From positions 1 through 7,997 of the forward strand of contig JAAENB010000780.1 of the NCBI GenBank assembly GCA_024224995.1: a stretch of DNA of 7,997 bases, read 5' to 3'. A program made the position numbers and the translations under genes. The notes under the pieces are model-generated. The model saw only the letters and a list, made by a program, of their open reading frames with translations, searched no databases and was not told the DNA's origin. Origin of the DNA: a bacterium (GTDB lineage Bacteria > Spirochaetota > UBA4802 > UBA5550). This document shows, piece by piece, positions 1-7,305 of this stretch. The first letter of the stretch is position 1. Each line of letters begins with the position of its first letter.

Positions 1-78
1 CTGGGGCTATTCTGTCCTGGGTCAGCTTCAACCAATGATCAATCAATGCCCTGCGGGCGGTTCGGTCCCATACCAGAA

Positions 79-95
79 ACACCCCGGAGGGGTGT
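79..95. repeat. Short hairpin, 7-bp perfect stem
   Basis: Inverted repeat ACACCCC / GGGGTGT with a GGA loop. It sits 10 nt from the larger hairpin at 106-126 and is probably part of the same repeat unit. There is no following U-run on either strand. Confidence 0.6.
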
Positions 96-105
96 AGTCA
101 TGTAG

Positions 106-126
106 CCCGGGGTTTTTAACCCCGGG
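106..126. repeat. Strong GC hairpin, 9-bp perfect stem
   Basis: Inverted repeat CCCGGGGTT / AACCCCGGG with a TTT loop. It lies 127 nt beyond the lspA stop in the direction of transcription, so it could slow polymerase or protect the 3' end of the mRNA. The bases after the stem on the minus strand (CTACATGACT) are not U-rich, which argues against a rho-independent terminator. Confidence 0.7.
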
Positions 127-233
127 AGACAGAGCAAAGCCCCGTGCTAAATTCCCTGGCAGAAACCGATCCATTTATATAAACAGTTTCTTCCGTATTT
201 TTCCCCGGAGTTATTCTTTACCGATCACCCGGT

Positions 234-253
234 GTCTGAGCGGAGTCGAAGAC
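234..253. repeat. Candidate dispersed repeat motif at the lspA 3' end
   Basis: The plus strand reads CTGAGCGGAGTCGAAG at 236-251, flanked by the short inverted arms GTCT (234-237) and AGAC (250-253). This core closely resembles a motif that recurs between genes in many unrelated bacterial genomes (variants of TTCGACTCCGCTCAG). It abuts and slightly overlaps the lspA TAG stop (253-255). That it is a mobile or repeated element here is inferred from memory of such motifs, because only one copy is visible. Confidence 0.4.
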
Positions 254-822
254 TACTTCCCTTCTTCAGCTTCTTTTCGTTTTTTCTCTTCCTTATAAAA
301 GACTATAACAAGAAGAAATGCGCCAACAACTACAACCGAATCTGCTACATTAAAGGACGGCCACCTTTTCATGATAATATCAATAAAATCAACGGATATA
401 AAGTCTACCACCCCCTTACGGTCGTAAAAAGATGCAAGAAAGCCTGTAGTATTTTCGGAAACCATAAGCGGGATGAGCCTGTCGAGAATATTGCCAATAG
501 CGCCGCTAACGATCAAGGACATGGTAATGGTAAACATTGTACTCTTATTTTTTTCGTAGATATAATATCCTATCATAAGGGCCAGAACTACTATGGAAAG
601 GATCAGGAATATATTTTTATATCCCTGGCCAATGCCAAAGACGCCCCCTCTATTATATACCAGGTGAATATGCAAAAAGCCTCCCAGGTGTTTTGTAGGA
701 GGGCCGTGTTCTACATAATTGTTAACAATGTAGTTCTTGCTTATAATGTCTAAAAAAACTGATACCGCAATAATTAAAAAACCGATTATATAATTTTTTT
801 TATTGTTTATCGTAGAGCTCAT
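253..822 (-). CDS. lspA: Lipoprotein signal peptidase (signal peptidase II)
   Basis: Inner-membrane aspartic protease that removes the signal peptide from prolipoproteins just before the lipid-modified cysteine. Numbered from ATG 822 (189 aa), it shows the family pattern: first membrane segment about 10-25 ending in Asp25 followed by SK; NRGGVFG at 57-63, matching the conserved N-x-G-x-x-F block; GNILDR at 110-115 with catalytic Asp114; VVDFI at 138-142; and FNVADS at 157-162 with catalytic Asp161. Four hydrophobic segments lie near 10-27, 69-89, 95-111 and 159-176. The C-terminal tail (KEEKKRKEAEEGK) is strongly charged. An upstream in-frame ATG at 831 would add three residues, but the only Shine-Dalgarno (AAGGA, 836-832) would then touch the start codon. 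It lies 9 nt from ATG 822, which I prefer. The gene follows the SNF2 gene by 97 nt, whereas lspA often directly follows ileS elsewhere. Its GC (about 35% in two sampled lines) is below that of ileS. Confidence 0.96.
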   Translation of the reverse strand: MSSTINNKKNYIIGFLIIAVSVFLDIISKNYIVNNYVEHGPPTKHLGGFLHIHLVYNRGGVFGIGQGYKNIFLILSIVVLALMIGYYIYEKNKSTMFTITMSLIVSGAIGNILDRLIPLMVSENTTGFLASFYDRKGVVDFISVDFIDIIMKRWPSFNVADSVVVVGAFLLVIVFYKEEKKRKEAEEGK

Positions 823-831
823 AAAATTCAT

Positions 832-836
832 TCCTT
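832..836 (-). promoter_or_regulatory. Ribosome binding site of lspA that decides the start
   Basis: The minus strand reads AAGGA here. It directly abuts the upstream ATG (831) but lies 9 nt from ATG 822, which favours the shorter protein. Confidence 0.6.
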
Positions 837-897
837 ATCAATGTATATTAACATGCTGTATTTACAAGAATTAGAGTTTTTGTATAAAAAACAAGTA

Positions 898-921
898 AAA
901 AAAGGTATTATCACCCTTTTT
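898..921 (-). terminator. Weak terminator-like hairpin after the SNF2 gene
   Basis: On the minus strand, AAAAAGGGT pairs with ACCTTTTTT around a 6-nt GATAAT loop, giving 9 pairs including one G-U. The upstream arm overlaps the TAA stop of the helicase (922-920). Seven U residues follow, but most of them belong to the stem, and only two or three G-C pairs hold it. It may give partial termination and so uncouple lspA from the helicase transcript. A strong terminator is unlikely. Confidence 0.3.
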
Positions 922-3900
922 ATTCAAATAGGTCGATAATATCTTCTTTCGTAAGGGATTTAAATAATCCCTTTTCCTCAGTGATCAATTCTTTAACAAG
1001 AGCCTTCTTCTTTTCCTGGAGTTCCAGCATCTTTTCTTCAACCGTATCTTTTGTGATCATCTTATAGGCAATAACCTTTCTTGTTTGTCCAATACGATGG
1101 GTCCTGTCTATTGCCTGGGACTCAACCGCGGGATTCCACCAGGGATCAAACAATATCACATAATCGGCTGCGGTTAGATTTATGCCCACTCCCCCGGCCT
1201 TTATGCTGATAAAAAAGAGCCGTATATCCTTGTTTTCCTGGAACTGTTTTATCTGTTTGTCCCGGTTTTTTGTTGATCCGTCTATATATGAATATGATAC
1301 ATTTTTTTCTTTGTAATGGCGCTCAATTATTTTCAGACTCTTCACAAACTGGGAAAAGATGAGGACTTTGTGATCCTCCTGGAGTATTTCATCTATCATA
1401 TCTATGAGCATATCGAATTTGCATGAATCAACAGCCGCGTATTTATCGCTTACCAGACCCGGAAAGAGGGATATTTGCCGCAGCCTGAGCAGGCCTTCCA
1501 GTATCTGCATGGTTGATCCGCCAACTCCCTTTTCATCAATGCTTTCTTCAATCTCTTCTACGAATTGTTTCCGGTATTGCTCGTATATCTTTCTCTGTTT
1601 AGCCCCCATCTCCGAATATACAATTATTTCCTCTTTTTCCGGAAGATCCTGCGCTACATCTTCTTTTTTCCGGCGTAAAATAAAGGGAAATACCAGCTTG
1701 CGGAGCCGTTCAGCAGCAGACCGGTCTTTTGTCTCCTCTATTGGCCGGGCAAACCGTTGTACAAAGTGTTTCCTGGTTCCCAGAAGCCCGGGATTTAAGA
1801 AATCAATCTGTGCCCAGAGCTCCATTGTGTTGTTTTCTACGGGGGTTCCTGTTAAGGTAAGCCGGTGCTTTGAATGGAGAACCCGTACTGCCTTAAAGAT
1901 GTTGGTGGCGGCATTTTTTATATTCTGGGCTTCATCAAGGATGATATAATCAAATTCCATCTCATTAAATAGTTTGATATCGTTTCTCATAGTATGATAA
2001 CTTACGATAATAATATCAAACCGCATAAGATCTTCCGCGGCCTTGAACCGTTTAGATCCTGCGTGGCGTATATGCGATAAAGCGGTAAACCGCTCTATTT
2101 CACTCTCCCAGTTCGGTATGGTAGATACGGGCACAACCAGGAGAGAGGTTCCCAGCTCCTTCTTTTCTTTAAGCTTTTGCAGCAAAGCAAGGGTTTGCAC
2201 GGTCTTGCCAAGTCCCATATCATCGGCAAGGCAGCCGTTAAGAGCGTATTCCCTCATAAAGAGAAGCCAGTTGTACCCGGCCTCCTGGTAGTGTCTCAGG
2301 GTGCCTTTGAATTTTTTTGGGAGAGGATAATTTTTTATTTCGTTAAAATTTTCCAGTTTATGATAGAGCGTATTCATTGACTCAAATTCGCTGTCCTTGT
2401 TTTCCACGGCAGTATAGAGCTGGTTAATGAGGCTGAGATCGAGCTTTGGGATCTTCATCTTTCCGCCCGTGTCCATTCCCTCTATCTGTAGTCTCTTGAG
2501 CATATCAATCTCTTGTTCCGATATGATGGTAAATGTTTGCCCCACCTGCAAAAGACCGGCTTCCAGAAAAATACTCTCAATATAAATGTCCTCTTCAGTG
2601 CCGTCGGGATGCTCATAGCTGGTCTCTACATCGAACCAGTCAATTCCCGATGATACCCGGTAGGCCACTTTTCCCCCGGCTGATGTTATTTTTTCCTTGT
2701 TATCCTTTAGCTGTATCTCTATGCCGTTTTCAAGGAGTTTTGAGCCGTATTCTATAAGGAAATTCCTGGTGCTGATATTTATTGTGTAGTCGGGCTTTGC
2801 CGTACGCTGTAAATTCATAAAGTATTTGGTGTCGCCATATTTCGAGAACAGGTCGTCCAGGTATTTTTTCACCGATACTTCATACGCTTTATTTCGTCTT
2901 CCCATGAGAAGTTCTTCCCTGGTTGTCTCACTCTCATCTAAGGGGAAGAATTTTTCTTCATCTCCGGAAAACTGTTCAAAAAGGAATTCTTTTCCAATGT
3001 AGTCAAAATAGAGCTCTATGGAAAGTTCCTGAAGTTCCCGGTTTAAGCGAATAAAGGGTTTTGGTTTGTGGCTGACTATTTTCATGGAACTGATATTGAA
3101 ATCAAACTCCACCTCGTTTGCCAGGTATTCATCACAATAATGGCGGAGCGCTTCAATATCGACCGGTTTGAGGGAGTACATGTTTCGTATAAGGATCTGA
3201 AAAAAATTCGCGAAATGTAAATTATTCTTTTTGTAAAAAAGCAGACCTTCTGCGTGAGTGAAAAAGATGTCCGGGCCCTGGATATTTGAATCCCTGAGCT
3301 GTTCAACCGTTCCAAGAATATTTCCGGCTTCATCACAGAAATGGACTATGGGAGCAAAATATATATTTTTATGTTCCGCTTTAAAAAATACAAATGAAAG
3401 CCTGGTTTTTTCTACCCGGTGTATGGTAAGCGGTACTTTTCCCTTTACATCTTCAAGATATAGCTGCAATTCAGGGTTGTCCGCTAAATAGCCAAGATAG
3501 TGCTGTAGATAATTTTGTTTTTGATAGTTTTCATACTGCGACCAGAGCAGGGTTAGAAGCATGCTCTCATCTTTTGTCAGGGGACCGTTTACTTTATGGG
3601 GAGAATAGTTCTCAAACCGTCCTTCACTGCCGTCCCGTTTTACATATCGTACTGCCGGCATAATATGATAGTTATATTTAAAATAGCCTTCTTTTTCCAC
3701 TTTAAAGACCAGCCTGTATTTTTGCCCTGCTCGTTCCGGTGCCATCTCCCCGGTATCTTTATTCAACAGCTTGCCGATGTAATCCTGCAGCGTGCTTCTG
3801 CTTCTCTGAGGAGTAAAATCGAGTTTTTTTACCTCGTCCTTTATTAAATCAATCTCTTCTTCCGCTTCCTGCATTCCCGTTATTAGATTTTTTTCATCGT

Positions 3901-4183
3901 TTGTAAAGATCCGGTTATGCTTCATGTATATGAATAATGCCGCGATATGTTCACAGGTTTCGTTAATTGAGGGGCAATTGCAATTCGTTTCAAAAAGGTC
4001 TCCTGTTTTAGTCACTGAGACCCGGAAAATAGCAGCATCCGTGCTTTGAACCCTGGCAGTGACTACATCTTCCTGAATTTTGAGATCCCTCACCAGGTTC
4101 ATATTATAGATAATATTACCCTTGAGCAGGGTCATTTGATCAATGTCAATTGCGATCTCTTTTGTAAAATCTTTGATGTTCAT
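920..4183 (-). CDS. SNF2-family helicase/ATPase with SWIM zinc finger
   Basis: Bacterial SWI2/SNF2-like DEAD/H-box protein, probably a double-stranded-DNA-translocating ATPase in the cytoplasm; target unknown. Numbered from ATG 4183 (1087 aa): a SWIM zinc finger C-x-C-x6-C-x-H at 68-79 (C68, C70, C77, H79); a long poorly recognisable middle part, about 130-600, where the bacterial SNF2-associated domain usually sits; then the motor. Motor motifs are DDMGLGKT at 654-661 (Walker A Lys660), DEAQ at 750-753 (Walker B), LTGTPVEN at 777-784, KVLIFSQF at 939-946, AGGVGINLTAA at 996-1006, DPWWNP at 1013-1018 and QAIDRTHRIGQ at 1023-1033. All key residues are intact, so it should be active. A TTG at 4228 would extend the protein by 15 residues, but ATG 4183 has a far better AGGAAGG ribosome site 5 nt away. 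It lies between ileS (206-nt gap) and lspA (97-nt gap), all codirectional. Proposed roles in the family include transcription recycling, repair and defence; nothing here discriminates. Confidence 0.95.
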   Translation of the reverse strand: MNIKDFTKEIAIDIDQMTLLKGNIIYNMNLVRDLKIQEDVVTARVQSTDAAIFRVSVTKTGDLFETNCNCPSINETCEHIAALFIYMKHNRIFTNDEKNLITGMQEAEEEIDLIKDEVKKLDFTPQRSRSTLQDYIGKLLNKDTGEMAPERAGQKYRLVFKVEKEGYFKYNYHIMPAVRYVKRDGSEGRFENYSPHKVNGPLTKDESMLLTLLWSQYENYQKQNYLQHYLGYLADNPELQLYLEDVKGKVPLTIHRVEKTRLSFVFFKAEHKNIYFAPIVHFCDEAGNILGTVEQLRDSNIQGPDIFFTHAEGLLFYKKNNLHFANFFQILIRNMYSLKPVDIEALRHYCDEYLANEVEFDFNISSMKIVSHKPKPFIRLNRELQELSIELYFDYIGKEFLFEQFSGDEEKFFPLDESETTREELLMGRRNKAYEVSVKKYLDDLFSKYGDTKYFMNLQRTAKPDYTINISTRNFLIEYGSKLLENGIEIQLKDNKEKITSAGGKVAYRVSSGIDWFDVETSYEHPDGTEEDIYIESIFLEAGLLQVGQTFTIISEQEIDMLKRLQIEGMDTGGKMKIPKLDLSLINQLYTAVENKDSEFESMNTLYHKLENFNEIKNYPLPKKFKGTLRHYQEAGYNWLLFMREYALNGCLADDMGLGKTVQTLALLQKLKEKKELGTSLLVVPVSTIPNWESEIERFTALSHIRHAGSKRFKAAEDLMRFDIIIVSYHTMRNDIKLFNEMEFDYIILDEAQNIKNAATNIFKAVRVLHSKHRLTLTGTPVENNTMELWAQIDFLNPGLLGTRKHFVQRFARPIEETKDRSAAERLRKLVFPFILRRKKEDVAQDLPEKEEIIVYSEMGAKQRKIYEQYRKQFVEEIEESIDEKGVGGSTMQILEGLLRLRQISLFPGLVSDKYAAVDSCKFDMLIDMIDEILQEDHKVLIFSQFVKSLKIIERHYKEKNVSYSYIDGSTKNRDKQIKQFQENKDIRLFFISIKAGGVGINLTAADYVILFDPWWNPAVESQAIDRTHRIGQTRKVIAYKMITKDTVEEKMLELQEKKKALVKELITEEKGLFKSLTKEDIIDLFE

Positions 4184-4188
4184 TACGG

Positions 4189-4195
4189 CCTTCCT
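4189..4195 (-). promoter_or_regulatory. Strong ribosome binding site deciding the helicase start
   Basis: The minus strand reads AGGAAGG, 5 nt before ATG 4183. The alternative upstream TTG (4228) has only a G-run two bases away, so the ATG is preferred. Confidence 0.7.
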
Positions 4196-4312
4196 GACTA
4201 TACAGTTGTGTAGATTGGTGTTTAACAATTCCCCCCTTTTTTGCAGATGAAACTGTGGTTGTACCGGAGCTTCTTGTGTGTTGCTTCCTGGGAGAATCAG
4301 TGAGGGTTCGTT

Positions 4313-4344
4313 TTGAAAGCGACGTTACGTAACGTCGCTTTCAA
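4313..4344. repeat. Perfect 32-bp palindrome between ileS and the helicase gene
   Basis: The left half TTGAAAGCGACGTTAC (4313-4328) is followed directly by its exact reverse complement (4329-4344), with no spacer and no mismatch. As RNA it would form a stem of up to 14 bp with a 4-nt loop; as DNA it could be a cruciform or a dimeric protein site. Neither strand has a U-run after it, so it is not a standard intrinsic terminator. It lies 46 nt beyond the ileS stop and about 130 nt upstream of the helicase start. Possible roles are an operator, an mRNA-stabilising or processing hairpin, or one copy of a dispersed palindromic repeat. Confidence 0.9.
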
Positions 4345-4349
4345 GGTGC

Positions 4350-4379
4350 AGGTTCCGGGCAACATCCCCCGGAAAACCT
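4350..4379 (-). repeat. GC hairpin just after the ileS stop codon
   Basis: AGGTTCCGGG (4350-4359) pairs with CCCGGAA-AA-CCT (4368-4379): 10 base pairs with a 2-nt bulge and an 8-nt loop. In the minus-strand transcript it begins 10 nt after the ileS TAA and is followed by GCACCTTG, which is not U-rich. With the adjacent 32-bp palindrome it makes two stable hairpins in tandem. It may attenuate read-through into the helicase gene or protect the ileS mRNA 3' end. Classical intrinsic termination is not supported. Confidence 0.5.
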
Positions 4380-4389
4380 CGAACCTTTT

Positions 4390-7149
4390 TTACATATTTT
4401 TTATGATCCCGGCACACCTCGAACAAAGTTCCGGGTGTTCACTGTCGGAGCCTAAATCTTCGGTGAAGTTCCAGCAGCGGACACATTTTTCGCCTTTTGA
4501 CTTTTCCGCGATGACCGTTGTGTTGTCGTACTCATCTCCTTCTGCCGGTTTTTCCGTAAGGAGCTCGATTTTTGCTACCTGGAAGAATCGTTTCACGTCG
4601 CTTCCCATCTCTTCGACCATGATTTTGACCGAACTGTCCGCTACATAGAGCTGAATATCGGCCTCAAGGGAGGCTTTGATTATTTTATCTTTTCTCTTTA
4701 TTTCAAGAGACTTTAATATGTCTTTTTTTACATCTACCAGTTTTTCCAGTCTTTCGGCTATTTCCGGATTATTGTATTGGTCATCCGGTTTGTAATAGGT
4801 TTCCATGTGAATAGACCCGGTGTTGCCGCTGAACTGCCATATTTCTTCTGCCGTGAAAGCCAAAACCGGGGCGATTAAGCGTACCAGGGTTTTTTGTACT
4901 TCACTGAGCACGGTCTGGTTTGCTCTTCGGATCTCAGCATCCGGTGCTTCCACATAGAGTATGTCTTTTGATATATCAAAATATACAGATGAGAGTTCCA
5001 CGGCGCAGAAGTTTAATATCCTCCGGTAAACCAGGTGGAATTCGAATTTTTCATAGTGTTCTATTACCTGTTCCGAAAGCTTATAAAGCTTATGGAGTAT
5101 CCATTTATCTATATCCGCCAGTTTGTCATATGAAACCGCGTTGCTTTCGGAATAGTCCGCCAGGTTCCCGATGATAAACTTAAAGGTGTTCCGTATTCTC
5201 CGGTATGAATCCGCTACCTGCTTTACCATGTCCATACCAATTCTGAGGTCGTTCCGGTAATCTTCCGATGAGACCCAGAGCCTCAGGATATCGGCACCAA
5301 ATTGCTTGATGAGCTTGTCCGGCGGGATTACATTGCCCACGGATTTACTCATAGCTTTTCCCTTTTCATCCAGTACAAAGCCGTGGGTAAGAACCGCTTT
5401 ATACGGCGCCTCTCCCCGTACTGCCAGGGCAGGCCAGAGCGAGGACTGGAACCATCCACGGTGCTGGTCACTTCCCTCAAGGTAGAGGTCGGCCGGCCAG
5501 CGGTGGCCTTCCCACCTGTCAAGTACCGCGAAGTGTGATACTCCGGAATCGAACCATACATCGAGAATATCATATTCTTTTATAAATTCTTCACTGCCGC
5601 AGGAGCAGACTGTTCCTGCGGGTACCAGGTCTTTTATATCATCGGTATACCAGGTATCGATGCCTTTTGTTTTCGCGATCTCTGAGAAATGAGCAATGCT
5701 TTCTGTTGACATCATATTGGCTTCGCACTTTTTACACTTGAACGAAGGGATTGGCACTCCCCAGGTCCGCTGCCGGGACAGGCACCAGTCGGGCCGGGTT
5801 TCGGCCATGCTTCTGAATCTTGATTCGCCCCAGGACGGGATCCATTGTGTTTTATCAACAGACTTTATTCCTTTTTCCCTGAGGTCTTTGTGATCCATCA
5901 TAAAAAACCACTGCTCTGTTGCTCTGAAAATAAGCGGCTTTTTACAGCGCCAGCAATGGGGATAGGAATGGTCTATTTCTTCGGTATGGATTAGTACATC
6001 CTGTTCTTTGAGAAGATCCACTACCTTTGAATTCGCGTCAAATACATTGACCCCTTTCATTTCAGGGAAGTCTCCGGTATAACGGCCGTAGTCATCAACA
6101 GGGCAGTATACTTCCAGGTCATATTTAAGACCGATGATATAGTCATCATGTCCGTGACCCGGTGCCGTATGAACTATCCCGGTTCCCGCTTCCAGGGTTA
6201 CATGATCTCCGAAGAGTACTTTTGATTCCCTGTCTATAAATGGATGGGAAACTTTCATTGTCTCTATCTGTTCTGTTGTGAGCGCGACTTCATCTTCTTT
6301 TTCACTGCCAACGGCCTTTTCAAGTTCCGCTGCAAGCTCTTTCGCTACGATGTAATATTCACCGTTGAATTTACAGGCCGAATACTCAAACCGCGGGTGA
6401 AAGGATACTGCCAGGTTCGCGGGCAGGGTCCAGGGTGTTGTTGTCCAGATCACTACATAGAGATTGTCTTTATCGAGCCCATCGATATCAATAGAAGAAG
6501 GATCTACTTTGAATTTTACGTATATCGATGGTGAGCTGTGATCGTCGTATTCAACTTCCGCTTCCGCCAGGGCAGTGACACAGGTTGGGCACCAGTATAT
6601 TGGCTTTTTGTTCCTGGTTATGTACCCTTCTTTAAAGATATCACCAAAAACTTCCACGATCTTTGATTCGTAATCAGGGGTCAGGGTTTTATAGGGCTCT
6701 TCATAGTTGGCGAATACTCCCAGTCTTTTGAATTCTTCCATCTGGATATCTACAAAGTTATCGGCATATTCCCGGCAGCCTTTCCGGATATCTACCTTTT
6801 CCATTTCCCTGGCTTTTTTTCCCAGTTTTTTGGTTACGTTCAGTTCAATGGGCAGTCCGTGGCAGTCCCAGCCCGGTACATAGGGCGCTCTGTATCCCTG
6901 CATACTCTTATGCTTGATTATCATATCTTTCAGGATCTTGTTTAAGGCATGGCCAATATGGATATTTCCGTTCGCGTATGGAGGGCCGTCGTGCAGAATA
7001 TAGAGCTCCGCGTCTTTTCGCGCCTCCTGGATCTTCCAGTATAATTTTTCTTCGTTCCATTTCTTTAACATCTCAGGCTCCCTGTTTGGCAGGTTTGCCT
7101 TCATTGGGAAATCGCTTTTTGGCAGGTTTACTGTCTTTGAATAATCCAT
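4390..7149 (-). CDS. ileS: Isoleucyl-tRNA synthetase
   Basis: Class I synthetase that activates isoleucine, charges tRNA-Ile and hydrolyses mischarged Val-tRNA in a separate editing domain; cytosolic and essential. At 919 aa it has normal bacterial length. Landmarks: PPYANGNIHIGH at 56-67 with the HIGH signature at 64-67; GWDCHGLPIE at 93-102; YWCPTC at 185-190; editing-domain TTTPWTLPAN at 236-245 and HTAPGHGHDDY at 327-337; SRQRTWGVPIP at 458-468; DVWFDSG at 530-536; EGSDQHRGWFQSS at 558-570; signature loop AMSKS at 599-603, with Ala in place of the first Lys; and a C-terminal zinc finger with C889, C892, C909 and C912. A second cysteine set (C472, C475, C515, C517) suggests a zinc ribbon before the DVWFDSG block, as in many non-enterobacterial IleRS. 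The C-terminal zinc finger marks the ordinary bacterial IleS1 type rather than the eukaryote-like IleS2. ATG 7149 has GAGG 5 nt upstream. No T-box leader is visible. Confidence 0.98.
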   Translation of the reverse strand: MDYSKTVNLPKSDFPMKANLPNREPEMLKKWNEEKLYWKIQEARKDAELYILHDGPPYANGNIHIGHALNKILKDMIIKHKSMQGYRAPYVPGWDCHGLPIELNVTKKLGKKAREMEKVDIRKGCREYADNFVDIQMEEFKRLGVFANYEEPYKTLTPDYESKIVEVFGDIFKEGYITRNKKPIYWCPTCVTALAEAEVEYDDHSSPSIYVKFKVDPSSIDIDGLDKDNLYVVIWTTTPWTLPANLAVSFHPRFEYSACKFNGEYYIVAKELAAELEKAVGSEKEDEVALTTEQIETMKVSHPFIDRESKVLFGDHVTLEAGTGIVHTAPGHGHDDYIIGLKYDLEVYCPVDDYGRYTGDFPEMKGVNVFDANSKVVDLLKEQDVLIHTEEIDHSYPHCWRCKKPLIFRATEQWFFMMDHKDLREKGIKSVDKTQWIPSWGESRFRSMAETRPDWCLSRQRTWGVPIPSFKCKKCEANMMSTESIAHFSEIAKTKGIDTWYTDDIKDLVPAGTVCSCGSEEFIKEYDILDVWFDSGVSHFAVLDRWEGHRWPADLYLEGSDQHRGWFQSSLWPALAVRGEAPYKAVLTHGFVLDEKGKAMSKSVGNVIPPDKLIKQFGADILRLWVSSEDYRNDLRIGMDMVKQVADSYRRIRNTFKFIIGNLADYSESNAVSYDKLADIDKWILHKLYKLSEQVIEHYEKFEFHLVYRRILNFCAVELSSVYFDISKDILYVEAPDAEIRRANQTVLSEVQKTLVRLIAPVLAFTAEEIWQFSGNTGSIHMETYYKPDDQYNNPEIAERLEKLVDVKKDILKSLEIKRKDKIIKASLEADIQLYVADSSVKIMVEEMGSDVKRFFQVAKIELLTEKPAEGDEYDNTTVIAEKSKGEKCVRCWNFTEDLGSDSEHPELCSRCAGIIKNM

Positions 7150-7189
7150 ATTGTCCTCGTTTTTTTACTTTAATCCATATATATCCTGC

Positions 7190-7220
7190 ATAAAAGGAAG
7201 AAAAGGGGCTGTTTTGTCAA
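7190..7220 (-). promoter_or_regulatory. Candidate ileS promoter
   Basis: The minus strand has a perfect -35 hexamer TTGACA (7220-7215). The best -10 nearby is TTTTAT (7195-7190, 4 of 6) at a long 19-nt spacing. This would give a leader of about 35 nt before ATG 7149. An isolated perfect TATAAT on the minus strand at 7336-7331 is an alternative -10, but it lacks a matching -35. Moderate to weak support. Confidence 0.3.
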
Positions 7221-7240
7221 TGTTTTTTTTGGGGTTTGGT

Positions 7241-7271
7241 ACCTCAGAGCTCTTATAAAGAGCTCTGAGGT
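7241..7271. repeat. Perfect 14-bp-stem hairpin upstream of ileS
   Basis: ACCTCAGAGCTCTT (7241-7254) is matched exactly by AAGAGCTCTGAGGT (7258-7271) around a 3-nt ATA loop. On the minus strand it is followed by ACCAAACCCC and a run of A, and on the plus strand by CAATATATTT, so neither side has the U-run of an intrinsic terminator. It lies about 90 nt upstream of ileS, just upstream of the candidate TTGACA. It could be an operator-like site, a hairpin in a longer ileS leader, or a boundary element. Confidence 0.85.
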
Positions 7272-7305
7272 CAATATATTTCCTAACGGGGAATATAATA
7301 CTCTA

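Larger units (their letters stand above)
1..175. repeat. GC-rich hairpin cluster, possible REP-like dispersed repeat
   Basis: No convincing gene lies between the window start and the lspA stop. The stretch holds closely spaced inverted repeats: GCCC/GGGC (48-51/55-58), a 7-bp stem (79-85/89-95, loop GGA) and a 9-bp stem (106-114/118-126, loop TTT). Both strands stay open over much of it: plus frame 2-97 and a 43-codon minus frame from ATG 174 to TGA 43. Neither has a ribosome binding site, and the open frames are what GC-rich palindromes produce by chance. Peptides of the Pro-Gly-Val...Asn-Pro-Gly kind from such frames are, in my experience, typical of dispersed hairpin repeats misread as small proteins. 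No U-run follows any stem on either strand, so these are not intrinsic terminators. The repeat identity is inference; the hairpins are seen directly. Confidence 0.45.

Noticed and set aside
43..174. Minus-strand 43-codon frame with Pro-Gly-rich translation
   Set aside because: It has no Shine-Dalgarno and spans hairpins that keep both strands open; a repeat explains it better than a small protein.
232..753. Plus-strand open frame of 173 codons antisense to lspA
   Set aside because: It lies opposite a clearly conserved lspA, has no ribosome site, and its translation resembles no protein; it is a shadow of the real gene.
1404..1949. Plus-strand open frame of 181 codons inside the helicase gene
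   Set aside because: It is antisense to conserved SNF2 motor motifs, and its Ser/Arg-rich translation is typical of a complementary-strand frame.
5077..5093. AAGCTTATAAAGCTTAT direct repeat inside ileS
   Set aside because: It encodes part of a conserved-looking IleRS helix (residues near HKLYKLSEQ) and is explained by coding sequence.
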